The position numbers were made by a program, and so were the translations under genes. 64,000 bases of DNA from Parus major (Eukaryota; Chordata; Aves; Passeriformes; Paridae), in contig NC_031781.1 in NCBI RefSeq assembly GCF_001522545.3, positions 7,441,551 to 7,505,550 of the forward strand, in the 5' to 3' direction. Shown here piece after piece: positions 29,001 through 41,200 of the stretch (position 1 is the first letter of the stretch; every line of letters begins with the position of its first letter). The notes under the pieces were generated by a model, which worked only from the letters and a program-made list of their open reading frames with translations, did not search any database and was not told the DNA's origin.

Positions 29001-29671
29001 ATCCAGATGTCCTCTTACAACACCCGTGGACCCCTGTCCTCGTTTTGTTCCATGAAAAAGCACACCTGCTTGAGTAAAGGGGTTCTCACCTGCTGAAACA
29101 CTCCCTGGAGTCACTGGGAGGGACACTTGGTATAGTTTAGAGAAGCTAAACCAAGCCCCAAAGCAGTCATGAGCAGAGAGTGCCATTTCTACACCATTTG
29201 TGCACCCGTGTATTGACTGGGCTCTTTCCCAGCTGTGTCTGAGCCTGGAGCCCAGCAAGAGCTGCAGTGACCTGTAGGGCTCACACCATGGAAACCAGTA
29301 TGGTCCTCATGTCACAAATGTCTCTGGCCAATATCAAATGCTTATGTAGTCCAAGACCACATCAATTCTACAAATTAATGTAAAGTTCAGCATAAAAGAG
29401 AAAATCAAAACATTTGTGTCAACACACAAAATTCCAGAGTGTACCCTCAGGATTTCCTCTAATGAGATAGAGCAAAATGCCCATAAAATGCGGACAGCTG
29501 GTAATAACATCATGGCAAAGAAGCCTCTATGGATTGCTTAGAAGCTCAAGTACATTTCAATTTAAAAATGCTTAAGCAAACTACATAAATTGAGTACAAA
29601 TCATATTTCCTTCTAAATAAGAAAGACTGCTTACAGGGAGACTGGAATATTCAGTTTTAGAATTTATTTGC

Positions 29672-30263
29672 ATAAGAAAGACACATTCTAAATTTTGTAA
29701 TATACAGTGTTAATAGTATACATTTAAATAAGCCTTTATAATTTCTCATCCTGCTCCTTTAAGTGTTTCTTAAATCAGTAGAAAGAGAGACCTTGATGCT
29801 AGAGGTCCTGAGGAAGCACTGCACCCCATTCCTCCTGTGAGGGCTGTGCAAAGCTCAGGGCTCCCCTCAGGGTACCCATGGAGCAGGGATGCTCCCTGGC
29901 CTGCTGGGAGCTGGAGGCTCTTGTTCTGGCACAGCTGTCCCTGAAGCACACACTCTGTCTTCTTCTTCATGTGAAGGTCTCAGAATCTGCCCTAATTTAA
30001 ATTTAAGTTGGAAAAAATCACAATTACCATTTTAATAATACAGTAAAGCCAGATCTAGACAAGCAAACTGTGGGTTCCTGTCTGCCTTTCCAGATACAAG
30101 CTAGCTACAATTTCAGAAACAAAGTGGACAAAAAGCTCTCATGCTGACACCAAAGTGCTGTCAATGAAGTAAACAGTAACTTCTGTAGTAGGAATTTCAA
30201 AACTCAGCATTTCAGCATAGTGTTCATAAAAAGCATCCATCTATCTAATAAGAAAGACACATT
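29672..30263. repeat. Short direct repeat pair (16 bp)
   Basis: ATAAGAAAGACACATT occurs at 29672-29687 and again at 30248-30263, each followed by an AATTTT-rich stretch. A related AATAAGAAAGAC lies just upstream, near 29616. It may be an old local duplication or chance in AT-rich DNA. Confidence 0.4.
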
Positions 30264-30604
30264 GTGAATTTTTTTTAAAATTTGAAATATTTTCTCAGCT
30301 CCTGAGAGGTATTAGGAGTGCATTTGTGATGTTCCTCTGGCATAAAGTCAACCAGGAGATAGCTTAATCAGTCATTGGGGAAGCTTTAACCCATGTTTTG
30401 GGGTTCTTGGGTTCTCCAGAGACATCAAAACATCTCTCAGGCTCCACTGGTCTTTGCAGCAGGATAAATAGCAGAGGGAAAGGAATATACTCCATCCCTG
30501 AAGTCCTGAGTGTTCCCAGAGTGACCCCACAGGGCTGATTGCAGGTGAGCAGAGGGACACAGCAGAGGCAGCAGGAGTGGCTGGGCCACCCACCCCCATC
30601 CCCT

Positions 30605-30940
30605 GCCCTGAAAGGAGCTGGTAGCAAGCTGGGGTCAGTCTCTTCTCCCCAGTGACAAGAAATAGGATGAGACAAAACAGCCTCAAGTTGGAAATAGCCC
30701 AGGGGATGTTTAATCCCCTAATCTGATATTTCTAATTGGAAAATTTCTTCCCCAAAAGGCTTTTCAAGCACTGGAACTGGCTGCCCAGGCTCCACCAGCA
30801 GTGATGGAGTTGCTATCCCTGGAGAGATCCAAAAGATGTGTAGATGTGGCACACAGGGACATGGTCTAGCGGTGGCCTGGGCAGTGCTGGCTTGCACTTG
30901 ATGATATTAAAGGTCTTTTCCCACCTAAGTGATTCTGTGA
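30605..30940 (+). mobile_element. CR1 LINE, 5'-truncated 3' end
   Basis: It reads like the avian CR1 3' tail: GGGGTCAGTCTCTTCTCCCC, GCCTCAAGTTG, GGAACTGGCTGCCCAGG, ATCCCTGGAGAGATCCAAAA, TGTAGATGTGGCAC, GGGACATGGTCTAG, and the terminal TAAAGGTCTTTTCCCACCTA followed by TGATTCTGTGA. It is about 335 bases long, with substitutions and small indels throughout, so not a recent insertion. It has no open reverse-transcriptase frame; only the tail is present, as is usual for bird CR1 copies. The left boundary is approximate. Confidence 0.88.
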
Positions 30941-31990
30941 GACCCTGAGCACGGTGCCATATGGCCTGGAATGTCCCTTTGGCCAGTTGGGACCAGCTGT
31001 CCCTGCTGTGTCCCCACCCAGCTTCTCTTGGCCCAGTCTGTGCCTTGTCACAGCAGGCGAAACTGAACAGCCCTTGACTGCTACAAACACTGCTCAGAAA
31101 CAACTGCAAACATCAGTGTGGTATCAGCACTATTCTTATCCTAAATCCAAAACACAGCACTGCACCAGGAACAAAATTGATTCAATCCCAGCTGAAACCA
31201 GGACAAGAGGAATCCCTGCCCATGCAGAGAGTTTCTTCCCTGCACTGTGTCTGCCAGTAATGGGTACCAGAGCAGCAGGAGGAGACGTGTGGAGCTATAG
31301 CAAGCAGCTATGGAGCAATCTTCTTGTAAGAACAAATTCTTCTTGTAGGAACAAATGCAATCCTAGGATCTGAATGTTTGCACTTGCATGTGTTCTGAGC
31401 ATTTAAGAACATTTGGCTATATTTTAATATATGTAATAATTTAATTGTAATAGCTGTCCATGGGGTGTGTTTTCTGTATAAAGAAGATAGGTCTGGTCAT
31501 TTGGGAGATTTAGTTAACAATTTCCTGGAAATTATTACTTGAAAACTGACTGAGTTACTGAGTGTGCAGATGACTGTCACCTGCAGGGCTGAGAAAGGGT
31601 CACCAAAATCATTTATGAGACTTAAAAAAAAGAAGAGACTGCCTCTCCTCAATTTCAAGCAGATGAATGACATATGTGAGTGTGCCCTTAAACAAATAAA
31701 CAAAACAAAAACAAAATAAAAAAAGGTTTTCTGATTAAATAATGAGCTATTGCCTGGAACAGCAAAAACACATAAACAAATACATAAACAAAGACTGTGA
31801 GAGCTAAAATGAGGAGAGAAGACTCTTTCAGTAAAGAGCAGGATCCTCTCCAGAGCACGAGCAGTGAGCAGTAAGCCACGTCATCAGTATGGTTGGCACA
31901 AGCTACTACTGAGGACATTAGTTACTAAAATGTGCTGACTTTTTTTAGCACTGACCCAAGTTCCTTCCATTTCCTGGAGTCCACCCCTCC

Positions 31991-32012
31991 TTTTTTTTTT
32001 TTTTTTTTTTTT
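31991..32012. repeat. Poly-T tract, 22 bases
   Basis: Uninterrupted T22 after CCACCCCTCC. No adjacent retroposon body was recognised. Confidence 0.9.
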
Positions 32013-35000
32013 AAATTGTGGGTTTGTTTTGGGATTTTTTTAAGTAGCAACACAAAGAGTTGGAACAGGTTGATACGGTGATGACATCACGTTTTGATCT
32101 CTTACTTCAAACAAAAGATGCACACCCAGCTATCAAAATAAAGTGAGCTTTGTTTAACACTACTTGCCTGACTTTCCCTCGCCTTTTACACTGCACAGTC
32201 ATACAGAACTGAGCCAACAGGATATAAAATGTTACCCAACCAGAACTGTCCACAATGCTGACATTTGATACCCATATTGCCTCTGCTTGTTTCTGAAGTC
32301 ATTTTAGAAATGTCCTTTCTACCTTATTCTTCTCTGTAACTTTTAAGTAATTTTAAAAGAGAATAACAGGCGCCCATCTAACTCACACTGTCAGACTGGC
32401 AAAGTCATTTTTCTAGGACAGCTTCCCTTCCTCTTTGTAAAAGGACAGCAGGCTATGGCAGGTCCTAAAGCAGGGGACTGATTTGCAGAAATGTTATGTG
32501 TGACGAGAAAACCTTTCTCTGTTAAGCAAGAACAGCTGCAGCTGCTACAGAGGTATCATCATTATGTGCAGTATTCTTTTAAAAGGCTTAGTTATGATAT
32601 CAATGTACAACTAGGAGCTTCCACACCATCTGTATTTTAACATTGCCCAACCAGAAGGATGTCAATGTATATATATTATTCATAGGGATTCCAAACTTTT
32701 AGATATCTCAATCTGGGAAAACAAACAACGTTCCCCTTCTCCCTCCCTCCAAGCTTCCCATTTCCTATTCCTGCAAGGCAATAAAAATACTTGCAAAAGT
32801 TTTTGGACACTCTCCTATCTTTTCTCCTGTTTGAGGAGAGAAATAAATGTTCCTCAGATTCCTTATAACAGAGAGGTTTAAAATAGTTTCTAAAAGATTT
32901 TATAGCATCTTAAAATATTCTCTTTTATCTTTTATATTTTTCTTACAGTGTCTGTAGATTATGGGCTGAGTTTAAAAAACCCCTGGGTGCTACTTTTGGA
33001 TTTGAGAGTATGCATATGGTGCACATATTTCCAACTAAGTGATGACTTCCATGAGACGTAGTACTACATGTGGGTGGGATGCTGGCAAGTAACAGATTTT
33101 AATGTACAATTCAAATAAGGGCATGAAAATCCAAGTTCTGCAATAAAAGAAACATGTCAAAATTCAATGGGAGAAATTTAAAGTTATTTATTCTGAGCCT
33201 TCAAAAGAGCTGGGAATTTTGGTTCTGTCCTGAGGCTGCACAAAATGGCTACATGGAAAATCTGTCTCCAACCAAATGTGCCCAGGACTGCAGGCATCAG
33301 GCTGGTTTTGTGATGTCATCTAGAGTATTGTTTCACAGAAAATATGGAATTGATTGCATTTTGCTAAGTGAAGTGGAAACAAAGCGTTTTCTCATTCTCA
33401 GATGTAATCACTTCAAAATTAGGGCTAATTCATCTTTGTGCCCTCAACAGGACCCTCTGTACCTGTCAGTGCCTCCTGCAGCCTCTGAGGAGGTGTGCTG
33501 ATATCACTGTAGCCCTGGCCACGGCAGGATGGGGATGGTGTGGTCCTTCGAGCCAGAGTACCAACACTACCCAAATTCTTTGCCCAAGGCAGTAACATAA
33601 TTAGGGATGGCTCTGATCATTAGTGCTGGAGAAGCAGTTATATTGTTTAGCAATTTATCCAGTACAAGCAACAGGCTCAGCTCTGTACAGCACATAGCTC
33701 ACATTTATTTCCTTCCCCAAGGAAAGTATAGATTGACCACACCATGAAATGTACTGTGACTGGGACATTGTGTCCCAAAATTTTTGAAACATGCTCTGGT
33801 CTTTGTTGGGTAGACACTGTTACTGAATTGTGTTGTAGCTCTACATTAATAAAATATTTTTAGGTCTTTAAGAGTGCTGACAGACTAGTACATAACAGAT
33901 AACCACTAGATTCTTGAAAGCTTAGCATCAAGTTTGTACAGATCCAAGGCAAAAATCTTAGAGGAAGTATTTATTATAAAGACAGTTCCTGAAGAAAGAA
34001 AAGTAAGGTCTGTTTACTACAAAAATGGGAAGATGTTCTTGCAAACGGAGGGGGTGGGTGGTGACAGCACAAGGCATAGGAACGTAAGTGGGAGAAGGAT
34101 GAAGAATTTGGGGGATGTGGTATCACAAAAGAGCGAGAGGTTATGTAAAACTAATGAGACATGCAGAGCCCTAAAACCACATGCTATTACCCAGGGATCA
34201 AATCCCACAAACATCCCATGCAATTTAAGAAAATCATTTTTTCTCATCACATCTAAGACATACAGGGTAGTAGGAAAATAGTGTCTCCTTTTTTTTTATG
34301 CTTGGCACACCATCAAAGTCTCCCATGAAGTCAAAGAAAAGCACCTCCACCCTAAACTGAGGCTTCTACCCAGGGAAAGAAAATATGTTCCCTTCACTGG
34401 CTATTTCTACCAAAGAAAGCAGAAACCAGGTGGGAGACACACAGAGCCATCAGCTCTTCCCATTCCACCTTAATTAAGCTGGAATTCAGCCAGGACATTA
34501 CTCTTGCAACAACGCTATCGAAGCCTGAGGTGATCCAGTCCAGCCCCTACACAAAGATGACGCTTTTGGAAGCCCACCACTTCCTCAAGCTCTCATTTGC
34601 CCCAGACTCAGAAGGGCTGTGTCTCCCAGTAGCCCACTGGGCCGGGGCTTTGGTGGCTCCCAGCGATCGGTGGAGGCCTGGCCTCGCCCTCGCCTGGGAG
34701 CTGGCGGCTCCCAGGCCAACAGGGAATGGCTGCAGACTTGAAAGACACGCTGCTTAAAAGGCTCTCTCATGTTTCAGCTGACCATGTGTTTTCTCTTAGT
34801 ACCCTGTGAGTTCAAATACCTCTGTATAACAGAAGTCAGACTGAAAAGGCATTGTGCATAAAATAATTCTTATCCGCGCTGGTACGAGCCTTTGTGCTCT
34901 TTAAAAGCATATACAAGTAGGCAGGGTCCTATTCACACTGCTTGCTCCATAGATTGTATCTTGTTCAAATTCAGTGATAAAAAAAAAAAAGGGTTGCAAA

Positions 35001-35226
35001 GGTTTTCTTTTAAACCTGATCTGTAGCAGCAGAGAAATATTTAACAACATCCACATCATTCAGAGGTAACTATCTTTTGAGAAAGACCAGATTTCTCTCT
35101 CTTCCCCTGAAACACTGCCAACTTGAGTGCATTTGCCAAGAGCAAGACCAGGCTCAAGGGAATGACAGAGTTTGCAACAGCATCTGACCAGGTCCTAAAG
35201 CCAACCCCAACCCACAGGTGATTGAT

Positions 35227-35287
35227 TAAAAAAAAGAAAAAAAAAAGAAAAAAAAAAGAAAAAAAAAAAGAAGAAAAAAAAAAGAAG
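35227..35287. repeat. A-rich (A8-11 G)n simple repeat
   Basis: Long A runs broken by single G residues over about 60 bases. No LINE or SINE body was recognised upstream, so it is more likely a decayed homopolymer than a retroposon tail. Confidence 0.9.
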
Positions 35288-38200
35288 TAGTAGTCCTAAA
35301 GTATTTCAGTAGAATTGAAGGATGCCAATGATGCAAATGTAACAGTGACAAGAAATCAGAAGCCAACAAGGTGTGTGGTGAACACATCCCAATTCAGAGA
35401 AAGTATTTTTTTTTTATCTCTGATTTGTATTACTTATTTAATGGTACTGGGTTTACAATTTATTCAATTCGCTCAGATTACCAATAAATGAATAATCACT
35501 GAAGTAAAACTTCCACACAGTGAGTCATCACTGTAGCAAAATAAGCTGGTATTGATTCAGCTCAGAAACCAGGACTTCTTGTAGATAACAGATTAAGAAA
35601 GGATTTGGATTAAATTGAGAGGCTCAGATGTTACTATGCTCTCTACAAAGCTAGTCATTGTCCACAGGAAAAAACTTCTGCAGCACTCCTCAAAGTCTTT
35701 GTATTTATGCTGAAACCTCTGGCATTTTCTCACAGACATCATTTAGGACAATGTGGTGGACTCTGCATATTTGACCTCATCATTTACCTACCACACTAAA
35801 CCAGTTGCTCACTCATTGGCATGGGAGCCAGGGAGAGGTGTCTTCACTGATCTTTAAGGTACTAACACATGGAAAATTGCAATCTTCTGGTGAAGACTTT
35901 CCAGCTTTACAGATCCATAGTCTAAAATGAACTGCAGACTCACACTTTCCCCCAGGCACCCTCAGTCCAGGGTGGTGCAGCAGGTTTGCTTTCAAGACTC
36001 AGGAGGCTTATGGAGCAGAGCCTCACTGTACAGCACTGTCCTTGCTCCACGTCCTCCCCCTTGCAGCCCTGGGGTGCCTTTGCCACTGCCATGTACTCTC
36101 TTTTTTTTCTATTAAGAGCAAAACATAATACAAACAGGACTGCTGACAGTGCCCATAGACTCCAGACTCCTGGAGACCCATGCTTAGATTAATTTCAGCC
36201 ATTAGGGATTTAGCCAGTCATCCACACAGGTTTGAAAAAACTTCTCTCCAGCCTCTCTCCTGCTTAGTAGCCAATGTCCAAGAGCCAGAGAGGACAAGGA
36301 TGTGTTTTGAAGCAGCAAAAATAATAATCTGTTAGGCTACCAGGTCTTTTCCCCAAACCAGGTCAGTAGGGCTGGGGGAGCTTCACCTTCTGCAGCGTGG
36401 GGCATTGGGCTGCTGAGCCACCTGAGGAAACCACATGCAGCAGCTCACAGCTGCCAAAGCCTTGGGGAGGGCAGCACAGGGGAGATCCTATTCTCTGTGT
36501 GCAGTTTAATTTCCCAGTTTCTCCAGCACCTCACTGCTACAGTCATGTCATTCTGACCCCATCCCCTGGGCTGTGCTGGGGACTTCCCTTAACAGTCTGA
36601 GGAACTCAGTCTGTGTGACCTGATGCTCTCCTATGGAGTTTTGGAAACTCTGAATTCTTGTAAAATCCACATTAACATCCTATTGTCATGAAAATTTTTA
36701 TCATTAAAGAAAATTCCAGTGTCATGAAAGCATTTATAATAATCATTTCCATGTTTTACGGAGGCATTTTTCATTTGATAAAAATCAACCTGCCTACTTT
36801 GTTAAGTAAAATGCTCCCAAGCAAGGCAAACCTAACTCAAGAACAGCAAAGATGACTAGAGTTTGTATTGCTTGTATTTGAGCCAGAAACAATTAGTTGT
36901 GAGATGGTTATTAATGAGTACCTTTAATACTCTGACTCAGCCTTCTGTGTGTTTCTTTCCCTTATACTGCACTTTATACCATCCATCCTCTCTGCTCTCC
37001 CAGAAACCTGAGACTGGCAGCCTTTAAGAAGCACGTTAGCTGGAAGAGTTAGAGGTATATTCCAGATCACATGTATTAAATTCCCTCAGCCTGCTGACCC
37101 CTTCTATTCCCAGGGAAAAAAAGCAGACTGCATCACTGGGCAGGACTTCAAAACGATTAGGGACAAGGATCAGACACCACTGCACCAGCATCTAATTTCT
37201 TTCCTCAAAGAAAGTCTATAAGACATGCTTCAGTTCTCCTTCGCAGCTTTTCTAGAGCACAACATGTTCTGTGTTGCTATGGGTTATGAACACGAGTTAC
37301 GGAAATTAAATAAGTACCTAATCCAAGCACCACTCAGTTAATTAATGCTGGGCTGTTAACAGGTCTATAACTGCGTGTGTTTCATGAGAATTAACAAGAT
37401 TTGTTTGCATTAGCATGGTCTTACATCTCCCAGGTGACAGCAGGAACCATGAAATGGGGATTTATGCTCTGGCCTGACCACTGGCAGCAGAGGGGCTGGG
37501 CAGGGACACCGGCACTGGTGCCAGGGGGCTCTGGTTGTCACCCATCACCTCCAGCAGCCGCTCAGGAAGGGCACAGCTTGAGCCCGCTGCTGCAGCCGAC
37601 TGCACCTCCTGGGGGAACTGCTGATGGCTTGGCACACACAGAGGGGAGATGACCCTCTGGCCTCCTAATTAAATGGACTAGAACTGAACTTGCAACAAAA
37701 ATAAACACAGCAAGTACACAAATCAGCAACACTTGCGTGACTTTATGAAGACAAAAATCAAATTACTTCAAGATGATCTTTACAATTACGTTAGCAAGTT
37801 CAATAGAGCATCGAGGTTGACAGCTGTAGCTTTGTGTGGTGAGGAGCCGCAGAAGGAGGTGACAGAGCTTCTCTTCAGCAGGGCCAGGCTGAGCCCCTCT
37901 TCCCTCCCATTCTTCAGCCATTACTCACCAGTGCCATGAAGATTTTCACTGCACACTATTGGGAAGAAAGACAGAACTGGAGCTCTGCTTTGTGTCTGGC
38001 ACTGGTTAGGCGAGACTTCTATGACTTTCAGTTCATGATTCCCTCCAGTTGTCCTTCCTTCCTTCCATTGTTCCTCTCCCCAACTTTGCAAACTCCTCCA
38101 AATACAAGGTTTACAGCCTTGACTACTCACGTGATGTGGACTACACAAGGATTAGCCAAATGACACGGGCCATGGGGCAGATTTCTCTAGATCTAAGATG

Positions 38201-41200
38201 AGGTCCACATATTACTCTAGTTTGCTCATTTGCAAACATCTGTAGCAGAACACAGTGATCTTCCACTAAAAAAAAAAACAAACCCACACAAATGGAGCCA
38301 GTTCCATTTGTTTTCCATATATGGGAAGAACGCTCTCTAAACAAATTTAATTCTTGTCTCCAAGTGGAATTGAAGATGCTTTTCAGATAAGAAGTGGTAA
38401 AATAAAATCGCAAGAGATCACAGAAGATGATGTTGTTATTCCCTTCCTGCAGCATTCATCTAATTTTATGTTTCGCATTGGGGCAGTTTGGCCTTCTCTA
38501 AGACCAGAAAGACAGCAGACAAACAGCAGTTGAGCGGTGGTTAGACTGCACTCATGTAACCCAGCAATCATAACTCAAGGGAGAAAATGATTTCCTGTCA
38601 GAAATATAGACTGAAACTGCCAAGAAAATCTCTCCAAAGCTACAAACTTATCACCATTCACCCATTAGACTTGTGATGAAGACAAAAAACAAAATTGCAC
38701 CACTTAGTAAACCATGGATGGAATAGCACGCAGAGAGAAAGAAAAGAAGACATAGCCATGAAGTTAGCTTGAGTTCTAGTAAATACTTTCTTCTGAAATC
38801 ACATTTCTAAAAAAATCAGAGAAGTAGGTAAAAATACAGTTGCATTTACAGCCTACCCACTGTGACATTTTTTCCAGACAACTGGCAAGATTTCGCTTTA
38901 GCTACAAAGCCATGTCTTAACAATCTTGTGGATTCACTCATCTCTCTGCCCCTGGTGCCAGAACATTCATGTGTGATGAGGCCTTGGGTTGGCTTTAGGA
39001 CATGATGCACATGGTGAGCAACCCAGGGAACACAACCTGGGAGCAACTGCCTGCCTAAGGGTTCAAACCTCCCCAGCTGCACTCCAGCTTTCGTCAGGTT
39101 TATACCGCGATTAAAATTTTTTCAAAATGAAATAACCAAGAAAAGAAAGTTTGAGAGGTGACATCCTCTGGGCTTTTTCAGGAGTATTTGCCCAATGATA
39201 GCAAATTTCTCTCCCTATGAAAGACTGTTCTGCTTCTTTGGTACCAACTGTGGGAAAAGGGAAAAAAGCCTTCACAGTGTGATTTCCTGATTAAGCTACT
39301 CATAACCTGTAACCTTCTTGGTCTGTTCTAATCTATTTTGTTCTATTGTGTTTTTCTTTTTGCAGTCTCATCTGCTGAGCCCAAAGGAGATCTAATTTAT
39401 AACTGGATGGCTGGTTCATAGCCCCATTATCAAAGATTTTCAGATGTGAAACCCTTGTCCATTTTTTTCACACTGGCATCCATAGCAGATAAAACGTCAT
39501 TATTAATGCATTATCCAATGTATTATTTCAATGTCCCAGAGAAAAACAGACTGGAAATTCAATTATCTATTGCCACAAGTCACTTTGTTACACCATGAAA
39601 ACAAAACACAAAGCAGACTGATTTTTTTTTTCCCATAGATCTCCAGAACACAAAACTTATCATGAAATGGGAAACACAGTAAGAGCTGAATCTAACTATA
39701 AATTCTGACATATATCCACTTATAATGATTAATGACTAAGAAAAAGAAAAGAGAGGCTGCGTGCACAAATACCAGCCTGAACTGACATTAAGACATACAG
39801 CTATTTTAAATATTTTCCCTTCTAATTACCTATATCTTACTACTGCAAAATATTCACCATACAAAACCCCATTGGCTCTCCTGCCTCTCTCAAAAGCAGC
39901 AGGCAGTCAAATAAGCTCTGAAAAGCCAATTCAAATGCCACAAAGTAAAACAGCTCTGCTGTTTCTTCCATAGAAAATCCAAATAAAGCTCATTTACTTC
40001 TCTTGGGAGTATAAGACAAAGGTATTAACACCACAGCAGAGTTTTTCTATAGCAATATATGAACAAAGAGACTGAATGCCCCAACCTGCAGTCACTACTA
40101 CAGCCTCCATTATATTTGCTTATATTTCAGTGAGAGCTCAAGGAAAGGGCTGTGGCCACACTAACTCAGCCTGTTCACCATTTCAAGAGTGATGTCCAAA
40201 AGACATGAAGAAGACAGAGCTCAAGAGTGCACCAGTAAATAGCACTCAGAATATGTCACTTTGTTTACCGCTTTCCAAGGACCAAGATTATTTTCCTGGG
40301 CAGAATGGCTGAATTTAAGACAGCTTTACAGGCAAGGCATGGTGTTTCACATCCTACAGGACCAAGACAGCAGCTCACACAGACCAAAGTCACAGAGCAC
40401 ACAGTTTCAGGGACTGTGTAGGGTGTTTTTGAGGCCTGAGAAGCAAGGTACAGGTCACACCATGGGTCCCAGCAAGGCCACATCTGGCATAAAGCAGGTG
40501 CCTACTGACAGAAAACAAACCCCATCTCTTAGTGCCACTGAGACACAACATTAAACAGCATGTTTTGGGATATCAAGGTGCTCTCTTTGCTGTCCATGAC
40601 CATACAAAATGGAAATAGTATCATTTGTCACTGGTTCCATGCCACGTAGCACATCTGGAATCAGGGTGTTGGCTGTGTTTGTGTTATGCTCTCAGCAGGA
40701 GACAATTTGCTGGTAGAGATCATGTCAGCACTGCTGGAGATGAAAACATCTAAAATAGTGTCCATGACTGGCAACTTTTATTTTGCAACATATGTCAAAC
40801 TCCTGCCTGTGACGTGGCACAACTAGCTATCCTATGATGTAAGGGCTACAGCACATATTTTAACATACAATGCAATTGTCTGGGAGAAGTTAATGCGACT
40901 CCCCACTGCGAGACACATTTCATGACAACCAAGTCCTGAAAAGTGCCCTTGCTCACTTAAAACTGAGCTGAAAGGGCTTCTCACAAGGCAGGACACACTG
41001 GGCAGAAATTTCCAGAAGAGAACTGTAAATGGAAAACCTTTAAGCAAACACCAATATTAACCAAACTGGATGCAGAATTACTAGCATGGGTTGGGCCTCC
41101 TCAGAGTAATGAAGCAATTCCCTTAGAAATGCCTCTATATGTTCAGAGCCTGCTCTTAAAGCAGATTAACCATGTTGTCATCTTATGTGAATACCAATCT

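Larger units (their letters stand above)
10986..30604. other. Non-coding AT-rich flank, no gene recognised
   Basis: Nearly 20 kb without a supported exon. It holds the inverted repeat, the paired AP-1-like sites, and an AT-rich stretch at 20280-20600 with TAATTA-like homeodomain cores and CTTTGATC (20585-20592), a TCF/LEF-type site. GC-richer patches occur near 14520-14680, 24400-24520 and 28840-28930. The composition suits a regulatory desert beside a developmental gene, but that is inference. Confidence 0.55.

Noticed and set aside
35227..35287. CRISPR-like or retroposon-tail array
   Set aside because: The units are only homopolymers broken by G; there are no spacers, no LINE or SINE body and no target-site duplication.
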